Shown piece by piece: positions 28,248 through 37,820 of a stretch of DNA of 64,000 nucleotides. Origin of the DNA: Rhodoferax sp. PAMC 29310 (lineage in GTDB: Bacteria > Pseudomonadota > Gammaproteobacteria > Burkholderiales > Burkholderiaceae_C); NCBI RefSeq assembly GCF_017948265.1, contig NZ_CP072852.1, positions 1,054,001-1,118,000 of the forward strand, written 5' to 3'. The position numbers were made by a program, and so were the translations under genes. A model generated the notes under the pieces. That model was given only the letters and a program-made list of their open reading frames with translations. It ran no database searches and was not told the DNA's origin. How positions within the stretch are numbered: position 1 is the first letter of the stretch; each line of letters starts with the position of its first letter.

Positions 28248-29339
28248 CTATTGGCCTCCCTTTTGGTAAAGCTGGCTGGACAGATAGTGGGCTTGCGCAC
28301 GCCGAACTGCGACAAGCAAGACCGCACTAACAGGCAAGGCCACCAAGACGCCCACGAATCCAAAAAGGTGTCCAAATGCCAGCAGCGCAAAAATTACAGC
28401 CAGCGGATGCAGACCAATTCGCTCGCCCACCAATCGAGGGGTTAAAAAAAGGCTCTCAATGAACTGACCCAAGCCATAAACGACAGCGACCATCACAATC
28501 GCCTTGGTTGGCCCCGCCGACGTCGCAAACTCCAAAAAACCGGCGAGAGTGGCCAATATCAAGCCCAAACCAAAGCCGACATAAGGCACAAAAACCGCCA
28601 ACCCCGTAAAGACACCAATTGGCAATGCCAGATCCAGGCCAAACAACGCCAATCCAATGCTGTAAAAAACCGCCAACACTAACATCACCAACAACTGACC
28701 GCGCAAATACTGGCCCAACACAGCATCAGCTTCGGCAGTGAAACTGTCAAATGAGGTACGCATATGCGGCGGCACAAACAAAAGAACGCGGGGGACAAGT
28801 TTGTGCCAATCCGTCAACAAGTAGAACAGGGCCACGGGTATCAGCACGGCATTGCCAAAAATGGCAAACGCCACACTGCCGCCCAGCTTGAGTGATGTCA
28901 TGACCGAGGCGAAAGCATTGTCAGCATTGGCGTTGAGATACTTCAACATGAAGGCCTTGATACTGCCGACATCCCATGAGAAGGCGATTCCGAACTGTGC
29001 AAAGAACGGCTTTAACGTTGAGTTCAATGTATCCAGAAGCACCGGCACCTGCTCCCGCATCAGTGGCAACTGTTTCACCAAAATTGGGACAACGAGCAGC
29101 ATCACGGCAAGGACGACCACAATAAACAACAATTCCACGACCAGCACCGCGAGCATGCGCGGCAGGCGGCGGTTGCCGACGTTGTCCAGCCAATCGACCA
29201 ACGGGGTTAGAGCGTAGGCCAATACCGTGGCAATGACAAAGGGCGTCAAAACAGGCGCCAACAGCCACAACGCGAACGAAATGAACGCCGTCAATAGGCA
29301 CCAGCTGGCGGCTCTTTTTTGAGTTGGGGTGAATTGCAT
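28248..29339 (-). CDS. AI-2E family (PerM-like) membrane transporter
   Basis: A 363-residue integral membrane protein with about eight hydrophobic helices. The family block IGLALFGLDLALPIGVFTGLAVFVPYVGFGLG (quoted in parts: GLDLALPIGVFTG and FVPYVGFGLG) and GLHPLAVIFALLAFGHLFGF identify the AI-2E exporter/PerM group. The transported compound is usually unknown. I chose ATG 29339; the open frame extends across the divergent purM promoter region and is not credible there. It is upstream of hda in the same direction, as in other Burkholderiales. Confidence 0.9.
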   Translation of the reverse strand: MQFTPTQKRAASWCLLTAFISFALWLLAPVLTPFVIATVLAYALTPLVDWLDNVGNRRLPRMLAVLVVELLFIVVVLAVMLLVVPILVKQLPLMREQVPVLLDTLNSTLKPFFAQFGIAFSWDVGSIKAFMLKYLNANADNAFASVMTSLKLGGSVAFAIFGNAVLIPVALFYLLTDWHKLVPRVLLFVPPHMRTSFDSFTAEADAVLGQYLRGQLLVMLVLAVFYSIGLALFGLDLALPIGVFTGLAVFVPYVGFGLGLILATLAGFLEFATSAGPTKAIVMVAVVYGLGQFIESLFLTPRLVGERIGLHPLAVIFALLAFGHLFGFVGVLVALPVSAVLLVAVRRAQAHYLSSQLYQKGGQ

Positions 29340-29432
29340 AGGGATAGATGGGATGGAACCCTTAAAATCAGGGCAAATTTTATAGGGCGCTGTTGAATCG
29401 CCCGCTCCAACGCAACTACGAACGCACTTTAC

Positions 29433-30476
29433 ATGACAACTCCCCTGAATCCCGCCCCCCTGTCTTACAAAGATGCAGGCGTCGACATTGACGCAGGTGA
29501 TGCACTGATCGAGCGCATCAAGCCAATGGCCAAGAAAACCATGCGCGAAGGCGTGTTGGCCGGAATTGGCGGATTTGGCGCACTGTTCGAAGTTCCCAAG
29601 CGCTACAAGGAGCCGGTGTTGGTCAGCGGCACTGATGGCGTTGGCACCAAGCTTAAATTGGCATTTGAATGGTCCATGCACGACACCGTTGGCATCGACT
29701 TGGTAGCCATGAGTGTCAACGATGTTCTGGTGCAAGGCGCAGAACCCCTCTTTTTCCTGGACTATTTTGCTTGCGGAAAATTGGACATTGACACCGCTGC
29801 GGCCGTCGTTGGCGGTATTGCAAAAGGCTGCGAACTGTCTGGGTGCGCCTTGATTGGCGGCGAAACGGCTGAAATGCCCGGCATGTACCCGGCGGGCGAA
29901 TACGACCTTGCCGGCTTTGCGGTTGGTGCAGTCGAAAAGTCAAAAATTTTGACTGGCCAAACAATCAAACCGGGTGACGTTGTTCTGGGATTGGCTTCCA
30001 GCGGCGTGCACTCGAATGGCTTCAGCTTGGTGCGCAAGTGCATTGAGCGGGTCGGCGACGCTTTGCCGGCCACGTTGGACGGCAAACCGTTCAAACAAGC
30101 AGTGATGGAGCCCACCCGTCTGTATGTCAAGACTGTGCTGGCGGCGCTGGCCGCGCACCCTATTAAGGCATTGGCCCACATTACAGGTGGCGGCTTGCTC
30201 GAAAACATTCCCCGTGTTTTGCCAGAAGGAACAGCGGCCCACCTGCAAAAGGGAAGCTGGCCGCAAACTGAATTATTCGCCTGGCTGAAAACAACTGCCG
30301 GAATCGACGACATTGAAATGAACCGAACCTTCAACAACGGCATTGGAATGGTCGTCGTGATAGACGCTGAGCACGCTTCCGCCTGCCAGGCAACCCTGCA
30401 GGCTGCCGGCGAACAAGTTCACGTGATTGGTTTAATTGCCCCCCGCGGCGATGGCGCGTCGGTCATCATCCGCTAA
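29433..30476 (+). CDS. purM: Phosphoribosylformylglycinamidine cyclo-ligase (AIR synthetase)
   Basis: PurM closes the imidazole ring in purine synthesis (FGAM to AIR, ATP-dependent). The 347-residue product has the family motifs [55 protein letters not shown] (in parts) and [13 protein letters not shown]. Full length. It is divergent from the AI-2E gene (93 bases between starts) and is followed by a strong intrinsic terminator. Confidence 0.97.
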   Translation: MTTPLNPAPLSYKDAGVDIDAGDALIERIKPMAKKTMREGVLAGIGGFGALFEVPKRYKEPVLVSGTDGVGTKLKLAFEWSMHDTVGIDLVAMSVNDVLVQGAEPLFFLDYFACGKLDIDTAAAVVGGIAKGCELSGCALIGGETAEMPGMYPAGEYDLAGFAVGAVEKSKILTGQTIKPGDVVLGLASSGVHSNGFSLVRKCIERVGDALPATLDGKPFKQAVMEPTRLYVKTVLAALAAHPIKALAHITGGGLLENIPRVLPEGTAAHLQKGSWPQTELFAWLKTTAGIDDIEMNRTFNNGIGMVVVIDAEHASACQATLQAAGEQVHVIGLIAPRGDGASVIIR

Positions 30477-30482
30477 TTAAAG

Positions 30483-30517
30483 AAGCTCCTTGGCGTCAAG
30501 CGCCAAGGAGCTTTCTT
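30483..30517 (+). terminator. Intrinsic terminator after purM
   Basis: A perfect 13-base-pair stem (AAGCTCCTTGGCG / CGCCAAGGAGCTT, 30483-30495 and 30501-30513) with a 5-base loop, followed by TCTT, starts 6 bases after the purM stop. Confidence 0.85.
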
Positions 30518-30532
30518 AACGCACCCGCAAAC

Positions 30533-30568
30533 AAAAAAGCCTGACCACATTAATGATCAGGCTTTTTT
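30533..30568 (-). terminator. Bidirectional terminator downstream of tRNA-Lys
   Basis: AAAAAAGCCTGA (30533-30544) pairs with TCAGGCTTTTTT (30557-30568) around a 12-base loop. On the minus strand it lies 17 bases after the tRNA 3' end and gives a T-run; it can also back up the purM terminator on the plus strand. Confidence 0.8.
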
Positions 30569-30585
30569 TGCCCAGAGGGCCGAAT

Positions 30586-30661
30586 TGGTGGGATGTGCGG
30601 GGGTCGAACCCACGACAAACGGATTAAAAGTCCGCTGCTCTACCAACTGAGCTAACATCCC
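30586..30661 (-). tRNA. tRNA-Lys (anticodon TTT)
   Basis: The 76-base gene folds as a standard cloverleaf. It has a 7-base-pair acceptor stem (GGGATGT / ACATCCC), D arm TAGCTCAGTTGGTAGAGCA, anticodon arm GCGGA-CTTTTAA-TCCGT with anticodon TTT, and T arm with GTTCGA. CCA is encoded. A perfect TATAAT lies upstream on its strand. Confidence 0.97.
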
Positions 30662-30704
30662 TTTGAAAAAATAAACAAAAAAGTTGCATTTCTCCAAGCC
30701 TTAA

Positions 30705-30710
30705 ATTATA
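30705..30710 (-). promoter_or_regulatory. -10 box upstream of tRNA-Lys
   Basis: The minus strand reads TATAAT here, about 44 bases before the tRNA 5' end. No good -35 hexamer is seen at 16-18 bases further up, so the tRNA promoter is probable but not certain. Confidence 0.45.
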
Positions 30711-30728
30711 ACCCAGTTCTTTCTAGGT

Positions 30729-31472
30729 TTAGCACTTTTTCGCTATTTGGTTCAATACCCAGCCCGCTGCACACTGACCAAATGTGGCGGTCACGCTAAC
30801 GACCGACCCGTAACCATGACAGTTGAGACTGCCATCACCATCAACGGCGCAAGACGCGTCGGGAGGCGCGACAGATTCTCGGCTGAAAACACAAGTGACA
30901 CCCATTTTTTTACCGTCCTTGGGGGCGCCATGTTCCTTGCGCAGACGGTATCGCAGTTGGGCCAACAGTGGATCATGAGTCACGCTGGCAAGGTCACTGA
31001 CATCAACGAGGTGTGGTTGTCGTTTGCCGCCAGCGGCACCAACCGAAATAAAATGCCTCTTGGCTTGGCGGGCCCACACAGCCATCGCCGTCTTGGCTTT
31101 GACCTGGTCACAGGCATCAATGACAGCGCTCACGCCATCAGGAACCAGTAACGGCCAATTCACCGCATCCACGAATTCATCCACGCATTCGACTTGGCAT
31201 TCACTGTGAAACGAGTGGACTCTGTCCCTCATGGCGAGAACCTTGGACTGACCAATCGTTGCGTCGACTGCATGAAGTTGCCGATTGATATTGGACTCAG
31301 ACACATGATCCATGTCGATCAATGTAAGACGCCCTACACCACTACGGGCCAATGCTTCCACCGCCCAAGACCCCACACCGCCGACACCCACCACAGCGAC
31401 ATGAGCATCGCGAATACGCCCGGCGCCACCCATACCAAACAGCCGCTCCAGACCAGAAAAACGACGATCCAT
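30729..31472 (-). CDS. tcdA: tRNA threonylcarbamoyladenosine dehydratase
   Basis: TcdA (formerly CsdL/YgdL) is an E1-like ATP-dependent enzyme that cyclises t6A37 in tRNA to ct6A. The 247-residue product shows the nucleotide-binding VVGVGGVGSWAVEALARSG, split here after GVGGVGSW, then LIDMDHVSESNINRQ, the Arg/Asp block DACDQVKAK, and the C-terminal SVVSVTATFG. I chose ATG 31472 over the TTG one codon earlier. It sits downstream of cpoB on the same strand but is separated by about 220 bases containing a hairpin, so it is probably transcribed separately. Confidence 0.93.
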   Translation of the reverse strand: MDRRFSGLERLFGMGGAGRIRDAHVAVVGVGGVGSWAVEALARSGVGRLTLIDMDHVSESNINRQLHAVDATIGQSKVLAMRDRVHSFHSECQVECVDEFVDAVNWPLLVPDGVSAVIDACDQVKAKTAMAVWARQAKRHFISVGAAGGKRQPHLVDVSDLASVTHDPLLAQLRYRLRKEHGAPKDGKKMGVTCVFSRESVAPPDASCAVDGDGSLNCHGYGSVVSVTATFGQCAAGWVLNQIAKKC

Positions 31473-31644
31473 CAAAATCCTAAAAAACTAAAATGGAAAC
31501 GCATAACTGGCATCAATATGCAACTCATCGGTGACATCTCCCCAACCCAGCCATGGGGCCCTGCTAGATAATTGCAAAGAGCCCATCAGGGCGTGGAGTA
31601 GATGCCACGTCGGGCTAAGGAATGCCAGCAATATTCAGAGCAGT

Positions 31645-31669
31645 CGAGGCGAGCCAAGGGCTCGCCTCG
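31645..31669 (-). terminator. Strong hairpin after cpoB
   Basis: An 11-base-pair perfect stem (CGAGGCGAGCC / GGCTCGCCTCG) with a 3-base loop lies 26 bases downstream of the cpoB stop. There is no T-run on either side, so it may stop transcription weakly or protect the mRNA end. The rest of 31473-31694 holds no feature I can identify. Confidence 0.55.
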
Positions 31670-31694
31670 CAACCCCAGTAATACGATTAGCGAC

Positions 31695-32477
31695 TTATTT
31701 CAATCGTGCCAAGCGCTCTTTTGCTGCGGCAGCAGCTTCTGCTTGAGGATATGCCTTGATGAGATCTTCCAGCGTTTTCCGAGCGGCACGGTTGTCTTTC
31801 AATTCAACTTGGCAGTTGGCAATTGACAAAACTGCTTCGGGAACACGCATGTGCTCAGGCTCGCTAACGATCAAACTCCGAAAGTTCAACATAGCCTCTT
31901 TGTATTCTCGATTCGCATATTGGGCATTGCCCAACCAGAACAAAGCCGATGGCCGATAGCCACTCAAGGAAAAACGCTTCAGGAAACTGGAGAAAGCAGT
32001 CTGCGCAGTCGCGAACTCGCCTTTTCTAAAGACGGCCAGGGCAGCATCAAACTCACGTTTCTCTGCTGGCTCCACAGTGAACTCTCGCCCATCAAGGGTA
32101 ACCTTGACAGGCTCAAGTGGGCGCAACCGCTCATCTACAGTTTGAACAATATTTTTTTGTTGCAGCTGCGTGTCGGACAACTCGCGCACCATTTGTTCGT
32201 TTTGGCCTCTCAATTTGGCCACATCCATCCGAAGCATCTCTATTTGATTCTGCAAATCAAGCAAGCTTCGCCGAACAACGAGAACATCCTCATTTATTTT
32301 GGCTGAGGACTGCTCGGACGCAACCCGGGAGGACTCGACGCGCTGGCGCAGGTCGAGAATTGCACGTCGTGCCTCTTCGTCCTCAAAGAGCGCCGCATGA
32401 GCGGATACAGCCCCCAGCGAAAGGAACAAGGAAAAAATGGTGGCATATGTCAAGCGCACAGTATCAGTCCCTTTCAT
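31695..32477 (-). CDS. cpoB: Cell division coordinator CpoB (YbgF)
   Basis: CpoB is a periplasmic protein that links peptidoglycan synthesis with Tol-mediated outer-membrane constriction. The 260-residue product has a signal peptide (cut near AHA at 26-28), a coiled-coil trimerisation region (about 30-110) and C-terminal TPR repeats (FRKGEFATAQTAFSSFLKRF, then GYRPSALFWLGNAQYANREY). The ATG follows the pal stop directly (TAAATG). It completes tolB-pal-cpoB. Confidence 0.94.
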   Translation of the reverse strand: MKGTDTVRLTYATIFSLFLSLGAVSAHAALFEDEEARRAILDLRQRVESSRVASEQSSAKINEDVLVVRRSLLDLQNQIEMLRMDVAKLRGQNEQMVRELSDTQLQQKNIVQTVDERLRPLEPVKVTLDGREFTVEPAEKREFDAALAVFRKGEFATAQTAFSSFLKRFSLSGYRPSALFWLGNAQYANREYKEAMLNFRSLIVSEPEHMRVPEAVLSIANCQVELKDNRAARKTLEDLIKAYPQAEAAAAAKERLARLK

Positions 32478-33017
32478 TTATCGGTAATTGAGTTCCGCAC
32501 GGCGGTTTTTGGCTCGAGAGACCTCGTCGTTGCCCACGGCGGCAAGCTTTTCCTTGCCATAACTGACCGCTTCCATTTGCCCGTCACTTACTCCGAGAAG
32601 ACTCAATGCGTTTCGCACTGACTCTGCCCTCTTTTGTCCCAATGCGAGGTTGTATTCACGCCCGCCAGTGTCATCTGTGTGGCCTTCAATTGAAACGTTG
32701 CGCTTTGGTAGCGCCTTGATATGCCGAGCATGGGTCTCAACCAAACCTTGAAACTCAGGTTTGATGACGAAGCTGTCGTGATCAAAATACACGATTCTTG
32801 GGCCGGCCGGAGGGGCAGATGGGTCATTGCTTCGCCCAATATCAATCGGCGCCACACCGCCATTACCGACGCCAGAACCGGAACCGGCACCAATTCCACC
32901 ACCCTGTTGCAGCGCTGTTCCGGCGCGATCAACGACAGGGACATCGTCAAGTTTCACTGCAGAACTGCATCCCGCCAATAGCGCGGCACCTAAAAAAATT
33001 GTCAATGCGGATTTCAT
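32478..33017 (-). CDS. pal: Peptidoglycan-associated lipoprotein Pal
   Basis: Pal anchors the outer membrane to peptidoglycan and binds TolB. The 179-residue precursor has a lipobox (LLAGC, lipidated Cys17), a Gly-rich flexible segment (about 40-60) and an OmpA-like domain. The peptidoglycan-binding motif there is SIEGHTDDTGGREYNLALGQ, with KRAESVRNAL after it. It lies 18 bases downstream of tolB and abuts cpoB. Confidence 0.96.
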   Translation of the reverse strand: MKSALTIFLGAALLAGCSSAVKLDDVPVVDRAGTALQQGGGIGAGSGSGVGNGGVAPIDIGRSNDPSAPPAGPRIVYFDHDSFVIKPEFQGLVETHARHIKALPKRNVSIEGHTDDTGGREYNLALGQKRAESVRNALSLLGVSDGQMEAVSYGKEKLAAVGNDEVSRAKNRRAELNYR

Positions 33018-33035
33018 GTAAATACTCCTGTAAAT

Positions 33036-34313
33036 TTATTGTTTCGAGAATGGGCCCCAATGAGGCTCTCTCAAGTCGCCGCCTTGCCCACTCAGGCTGG
33101 CCTTGACCTTGCCATCCAAAGTCGTCGTCATCAACGCCTCTCGCCCTTGTTGTTGTGTGGCATAGACAATTAACTTGCTATTGGGTGCAAATGCCGGGCT
33201 TTCGTCCGCAACAGTATCTGTCAATGACGTGACGGTACCAGTAATCATCTCCATCAATTGCAACTTAAACGCTCCATTCACCCGAGTGATATAGGCCAAC
33301 CAACGTCCATCAGGACTGATAGCAGGTGAAATGTTGTAGTTCCCGGTAAATGTGACCCGCTCAACATTGCCACCACTTGGCGGTATTTTGTAGATTTGGG
33401 GCGAGCCACCCCGGTCGCTTACAAAGTAAAGTGTTTTTCCATCCGAGGAAAACGCGGGTTCGGTATCGATGCTGCTTGACTGAAGCAGACGGCGAGGCTC
33501 TCCACCATTGGCATCGATCACATAAAGCTGCGACCCACCGTCTTTGCTAAGTGTGACGGCCAAAGACCGGCCATCAGGAGCCCAAGCAGGGGCGCTATTG
33601 GATCCTCGAAAATTCGCAATCAAACGGCGTTTGCCTGTCAACACATCGTGGGTGTATATCACCGGTTTGCGAGACTCAAATGAAACATAGGCCAACTGAG
33701 CGCCGTTGGGCGACCAAGCAGGTGAGATGATGGGCTCCGGGCTTGCCAATGCAGCCTGTGCATTTTCGCCATCCGCGTCCGCGACCCAAAGCTGATACCG
33801 CTGCGCGGACTTGGTCACGTAAGCAACTCGCGTGGAAAAAACACCCTTCTCACCGGTCAAGCGTTCATACACATAGTCCGCAATCTGATGAGCAGCCAAC
33901 CTCAAATCAGTCTGAGTCACTGCATAGCTCTGTGCCCCAATATCCTGCCCACGCACGACATCCCAAAGTCGAAATCGAACATCAAACCGACCATCAACCA
34001 AGCGTGAAATGCTCCCATTGACCAGTGAGTCGGCGCCCTTCGACCTCCAAAGTGCCAAGTCAGGACGAGTCATCTCGTCCAGCGCAGCCCCGCCCGCGTC
34101 AACAATCCGAAACTGACCGCTTCGCTCCAGATCCGCCTGAACAACAGCCGCGATCTTCTGAGACACCAAGTCCTGGCCACGAAATGCCGAAATGGCGATG
34201 GGCAGTTGGGTTACCCCCACGCCAGAGACCTCTACTCGAAACTGGGCCACCGCGGGTAGCCATGCTTGAAGTATCGCCAAGCCAAACAAAACCCTGAATA
34301 CTAATTTTCTCAT
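33036..34313 (-). CDS. tolB: Tol-Pal system beta-propeller protein TolB
   Basis: TolB is the periplasmic partner of Pal in the Tol-Pal system that draws the outer membrane inwards at division. The 425-residue precursor has a signal peptide (1-23, cut after AVA), an N-terminal alpha/beta domain and a six-bladed propeller of PD40 repeats (SPAWSPNGAQLAYVSFE, APAWAPDGRSLAVT, EPAFSSDGKTLYFVSDRGG). I chose ATG 34313, preceded by AAAAAGG; a TTG start 7 codons earlier is less likely. Unusually, tolQ, tolR and tolA are not upstream; a glycosyltransferase gene ends 33 bases before it. Confidence 0.95.
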   Translation of the reverse strand: MRKLVFRVLFGLAILQAWLPAVAQFRVEVSGVGVTQLPIAISAFRGQDLVSQKIAAVVQADLERSGQFRIVDAGGAALDEMTRPDLALWRSKGADSLVNGSISRLVDGRFDVRFRLWDVVRGQDIGAQSYAVTQTDLRLAAHQIADYVYERLTGEKGVFSTRVAYVTKSAQRYQLWVADADGENAQAALASPEPIISPAWSPNGAQLAYVSFESRKPVIYTHDVLTGKRRLIANFRGSNSAPAWAPDGRSLAVTLSKDGGSQLYVIDANGGEPRRLLQSSSIDTEPAFSSDGKTLYFVSDRGGSPQIYKIPPSGGNVERVTFTGNYNISPAISPDGRWLAYITRVNGAFKLQLMEMITGTVTSLTDTVADESPAFAPNSKLIVYATQQQGREALMTTTLDGKVKASLSGQGGDLREPHWGPFSKQ

Positions 34314-34346
34314 CTTGCCTTTTTTGTTTTTCAATTTGAAAAAGAA

Positions 34347-35198
34347 TCAATTGATGACTCTGACAACAGCATCGTTCGCCATCAGTGGATTATCAATTCC
34401 CTCCGTGGCCCTGATCACTCCGGAATTAAGCCTCAAAGTAACCCGATCTCGATTGACTGACTCGTTACTCCGACTATTCTCTTTGTGCCACAAATGGTAA
34501 ACCTCTGTGGCACAAAACCCGTTCTTTCGCTGCCGCCCTGAATTGTGTAGCCTCAAAACAAAGTCGGCATCCTCATGCCCCCACCCCTCGAAGGACTCAT
34601 CAAATCCGTTGACCAAGATGTAATCCTCCTTCCAAACAGCCAGATTACACCCACGAATTTGTTTCCATCTGAAACGTTTTTCCCGTCTCATTTTGATGTC
34701 TGGAACTCGCACCAAATGAACAATCTTGTTCGAATCCCCCTGGAAGCGCCACTTGATCCAGGTTACCCATGTTGCGTGCACGACATCAGTATTCCCTGCT
34801 AACACTGACGCCGACAATCGCTCGCTTAACAGGACTCTACTGCCATTCACAAAGCAACCTCGCTCCGCCAAGTATTCATGCCCCTGAACAAAGTGACGAT
34901 TTGGAATGCAGTCGCCATCCATGAAAACCAAATAATCGGCGCTGCTTGACGCAACCGCCAAGTTTCGAGCTCGAGAAATTGTAAATCCGCTGTCCGGGTG
35001 CCATACGTGCGTCACGCGGCAATTGAACTTTGGCAATCCAGCGCCCACCCTGGCTATCGATTCGGCCGTCGATCCATCGTCGGCGATGATGATCTCATGT
35101 CGCTCATCGCACTGATCGGCGAGTCCCTGCAAAACCTTAAGCAAGTTTCCCGGATTGTTATAGGTCAAAACGATGAATGCGGTTGTCACTTCTTTCAT
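34347..35198 (-). CDS. Family 2 glycosyltransferase
   Basis: The 283-residue enzyme has a GT-A fold. The N-terminal TAFIVLTYNNPGNLLKVLQG and IIADDGSTAES segments and the metal-binding DGDC (in LVFMDGDCIPN) are followed by the FEGWGHEDADFVLRL block found in galactosyltransferase-like GT2 enzymes. It probably adds a sugar to lipopolysaccharide core or O-antigen on the cytoplasmic face; donor and acceptor are unknown. The stop lies 33 bases before tolB, and the next upstream gene is another glycosyltransferase 3 bases away. Confidence 0.88.
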   Translation of the reverse strand: MKEVTTAFIVLTYNNPGNLLKVLQGLADQCDERHEIIIADDGSTAESIARVGAGLPKFNCRVTHVWHPDSGFTISRARNLAVASSSADYLVFMDGDCIPNRHFVQGHEYLAERGCFVNGSRVLLSERLSASVLAGNTDVVHATWVTWIKWRFQGDSNKIVHLVRVPDIKMRREKRFRWKQIRGCNLAVWKEDYILVNGFDESFEGWGHEDADFVLRLHNSGRQRKNGFCATEVYHLWHKENSRSNESVNRDRVTLRLNSGVIRATEGIDNPLMANDAVVRVIN

Positions 35199-35201
35199 TT
35201 G

Positions 35202-35963
35202 CTACTTCAATTCAGAACGATTGCGTAACACAAGCCATCTTTTTAGGTACCGGTAGTAAGTACCCTCTGCATTGGAAATCGCCAACGCCAGTCCCAACTG
35301 TCCATCGAGAAAACCGAGGCGCAAAAAATACGTGCGAAAAAATGCCCAGAACCCATGGCCCAACGCGCTCCATAGATTTGCTGATCGTCCCTTTTTCTCC
35401 ATACTAAGGGCGCCGGCCGTCGAATACCGATTCACTTTATCAAGCACTGACTCAAAATTCGGAAAGCTCAAATGCACGATCCGAGATCGAAGTGTTCCAA
35501 CAGCCTCGGTTGTGACCAAGCGTTCATGCACCAAGTCATCGGAAAAATTCGCCAGCCCACGCCGAAAAAGTCGAGTTACGTAGTCTGGATTCCACCCAGA
35601 GTGCTGCATGAATTGACCACAATAGCTGGAAAGTCTTGGAATGCGGTAAACATTTAGAGACGATGAACTTACTATGAGCGAAACTATTTCTGCACGAAGC
35701 TCGGGTGTCACCCGCTCGTCTGCGTCAATAGAGAGAACCCATTCACCTCGAGCCAGCGACAACGCTCGGCTCTTCTGGGGCCCAAATCCAGGCCAATCTG
35801 ATGTCACAGAAACCTGTGCGCCCAAACTTCGAGCCAAGTCTGCCGTTCCGTCCGTACTGGCGTTGTCGACAACAACAATTTCATCAGCAAAGTCGACACT
35901 CGACAGACAGTCCACAATGTTAGCTCGTTCGTTGCGAGTGATGACGATAACTGAAAGGCGCAT
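35202..35963 (-). CDS. Family 2 glycosyltransferase, WaaE/KdtX-like
   Basis: A 253-residue GT2 enzyme with RLSVIVITRNERANIVDCL and VVVDNASTDGT at the N-terminus and the metal site SIDADERV. Near the centre IPRLSSYCGQFMQHSGWNPDY resembles the WaaE group, which adds a beta-1,4-glucose to core heptose. I chose ATG 35963; the open frame begins 13 codons upstream. It is divergent from msbA and read in the same direction as the preceding glycosyltransferase entry (34347) and tolB. Confidence 0.88.
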   Translation of the reverse strand: MRLSVIVITRNERANIVDCLSSVDFADEIVVVDNASTDGTADLARSLGAQVSVTSDWPGFGPQKSRALSLARGEWVLSIDADERVTPELRAEIVSLIVSSSSLNVYRIPRLSSYCGQFMQHSGWNPDYVTRLFRRGLANFSDDLVHERLVTTEAVGTLRSRIVHLSFPNFESVLDKVNRYSTAGALSMEKKGRSANLWSALGHGFWAFFRTYFLRLGFLDGQLGLALAISNAEGTYYRYLKRWLVLRNRSELK

Positions 35964-36074
35964 AGGAATGTTAGGAGTGTAGCAAGTTGCCGGCATAATC
36001 AAGCGAAGCGCCCCTCTTCAGGAGTGGATCCTGATCACGACGGCGGTTTGAGATGCCGTGAATTCAAATCACAG

Positions 36075-37820
36075 ATGACGAAAGACCAGCCCAAAAGCAA
36101 TCAGGACTTATATCTTCGATTGCTGTCGTATATCAAACCACATTGGAAGGTTGTCGTTCTTGCTGTGATTGGCATGATTGGAACAGCTGCAACAGAACCC
36201 GTTTTTCCGGCCATCATGAAGTACTTGCTGGACAACGGATTCAAAACCGCTGATCCTCGTATGGTCTGGGTGATACCAGTTGGTATTGTTCTGCTGTTTT
36301 TTGTACGCAGTGTCTTTGTCTATTGCACGGGGTACTTAATGATGTGGGTGTCCAGCCGACTAGTCACTGACCTGCGCCGCGACATGTTTGCAAAACTGCT
36401 TGTCCTGCCTACCCACCACTACGACGAACAATCCGCTGGCCATTTAATTTCGCGACTTGTTTACGACGTAAACAACGTTACCGATGCAGCAACCAGCGCA
36501 CTAATATCAGTGGTGCGGGAGTCCCTCACAGCAACTGCGTTGATCGCCTATCTTCTCTATTTAGACTGGAAACTCACACTAATTACCTTGACGATAGGAC
36601 CTGTGATTGCTTTTATTGTCAAAGCGTTCTCTCAAAGAATGCGCGCAGCCAGCCGCAAGAGTCTGGAAGCGATGCGGACTATTTCGCACACAGTCGAGGA
36701 GACCGTCTCAGCAGAGCGGGTTGTCAAGATTTTCGGCGGGCAGCGCCGCCAATTGCAGCGATTTTTTGATGCCACAGAAACTTTCCGCAGAGCTCAAATG
36801 CGGGAGGCAATTCCAGCGTCGGCGGTCACACCGATCACGCACATCGCAGCGTCTGTAGCCATCGCGATCATCGCCTATCTTGCATTGAGTCAATCAACCG
36901 GGCAGGCTGGCACGTCGCCGGGTGGCTTCATATCGTTTATTACAGCGATGCTTCTGTTAATTTCGCCTATCAAGCAACTCACGACGGTCAGCACAACCAT
37001 TCAGCGCGGATTGGCCGCGGCTGAAAGTGTTTTTTCTCTGTTGGACACATCCCAGGAGGAGGATCAAGGGAAAAAGAAAATTCAGCGTGCCAAAGGAGAT
37101 ATTTCATTTGAATCCGTCAGATTCAAGTACCCAGGTGCCGAACATGAAACATTGAACGGAATTTCATTTCAGATCGAGGCAGGCCAGACCATTGCACTTG
37201 TTGGGGCATCGGGTGGCGGCAAGACAACGATCAGTTCCTTAATCCCTCGCTTTTATGCCGTAACCGCCGGTCGTATCACTGTCGACGGAACCAACACCGT
37301 GGAGCTAACTCTGGAAAGTCTGCGGCAAAACATTGCATTGGTCAGCCAGGACATTGTTCTTTTCAATGACACCATTGAAGCAAATATTGCATATGGCGCT
37401 TTAGGGACATTCAGCCGAGCTGAGGTCACAAAGGCAGCGCAGGCGGCAAATGCTTGGGACTTTATTGAAAAACTCCCGAACGGGTTAGACACCATGGTGG
37501 GCGAAAATGGATCCAAACTATCAGGAGGCCAGCGGCAGCGGCTCGCAATCGCCCGCGCCTTGCTTAAAGATGCACCCATCTTGATATTAGACGAAGCAAC
37601 TTCGGCACTGGACAGTGAATCGGAACGTCAAGTTCAATCAGCTCTAGCTGTACTTATGAAAAACAGAACAACCTTGGTCATTGCCCATCGTCTGAGCACC
37701 ATTGAACATGCAGATCGCATCCTTGTGGTGGACAAAGGCCAAATCATTGAAAGTGGATCACACACCCAACTCATGAGCGCTGGCGGCTATTACGCCAACC
37801 TGCGCCATATCCAAGCATGA
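36075..37820 (+). CDS. msbA: Lipid A export ABC transporter MsbA
   Basis: MsbA flips lipid A-core across the inner membrane using ATP. The 581-residue half-transporter has six membrane helices in residues 1 to about 320 and an ATPase domain. This has Walker A VGASGGGKTT, signature LSGGQRQRLAIARAL, Walker B ILILDEATSALD and the switch histidine in IAHRLST. I chose ATG 36075 rather than an upstream in-frame ATG 17 codons earlier. It overlaps the polysaccharide deacetylase gene by 4 bases (ATGA). Confidence 0.93.
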   Translation: MTKDQPKSNQDLYLRLLSYIKPHWKVVVLAVIGMIGTAATEPVFPAIMKYLLDNGFKTADPRMVWVIPVGIVLLFFVRSVFVYCTGYLMMWVSSRLVTDLRRDMFAKLLVLPTHHYDEQSAGHLISRLVYDVNNVTDAATSALISVVRESLTATALIAYLLYLDWKLTLITLTIGPVIAFIVKAFSQRMRAASRKSLEAMRTISHTVEETVSAERVVKIFGGQRRQLQRFFDATETFRRAQMREAIPASAVTPITHIAASVAIAIIAYLALSQSTGQAGTSPGGFISFITAMLLLISPIKQLTTVSTTIQRGLAAAESVFSLLDTSQEEDQGKKKIQRAKGDISFESVRFKYPGAEHETLNGISFQIEAGQTIALVGASGGGKTTISSLIPRFYAVTAGRITVDGTNTVELTLESLRQNIALVSQDIVLFNDTIEANIAYGALGTFSRAEVTKAAQAANAWDFIEKLPNGLDTMVGENGSKLSGGQRQRLAIARALLKDAPILILDEATSALDSESERQVQSALAVLMKNRTTLVIAHRLSTIEHADRILVVDKGQIIESGSHTQLMSAGGYYANLRHIQA

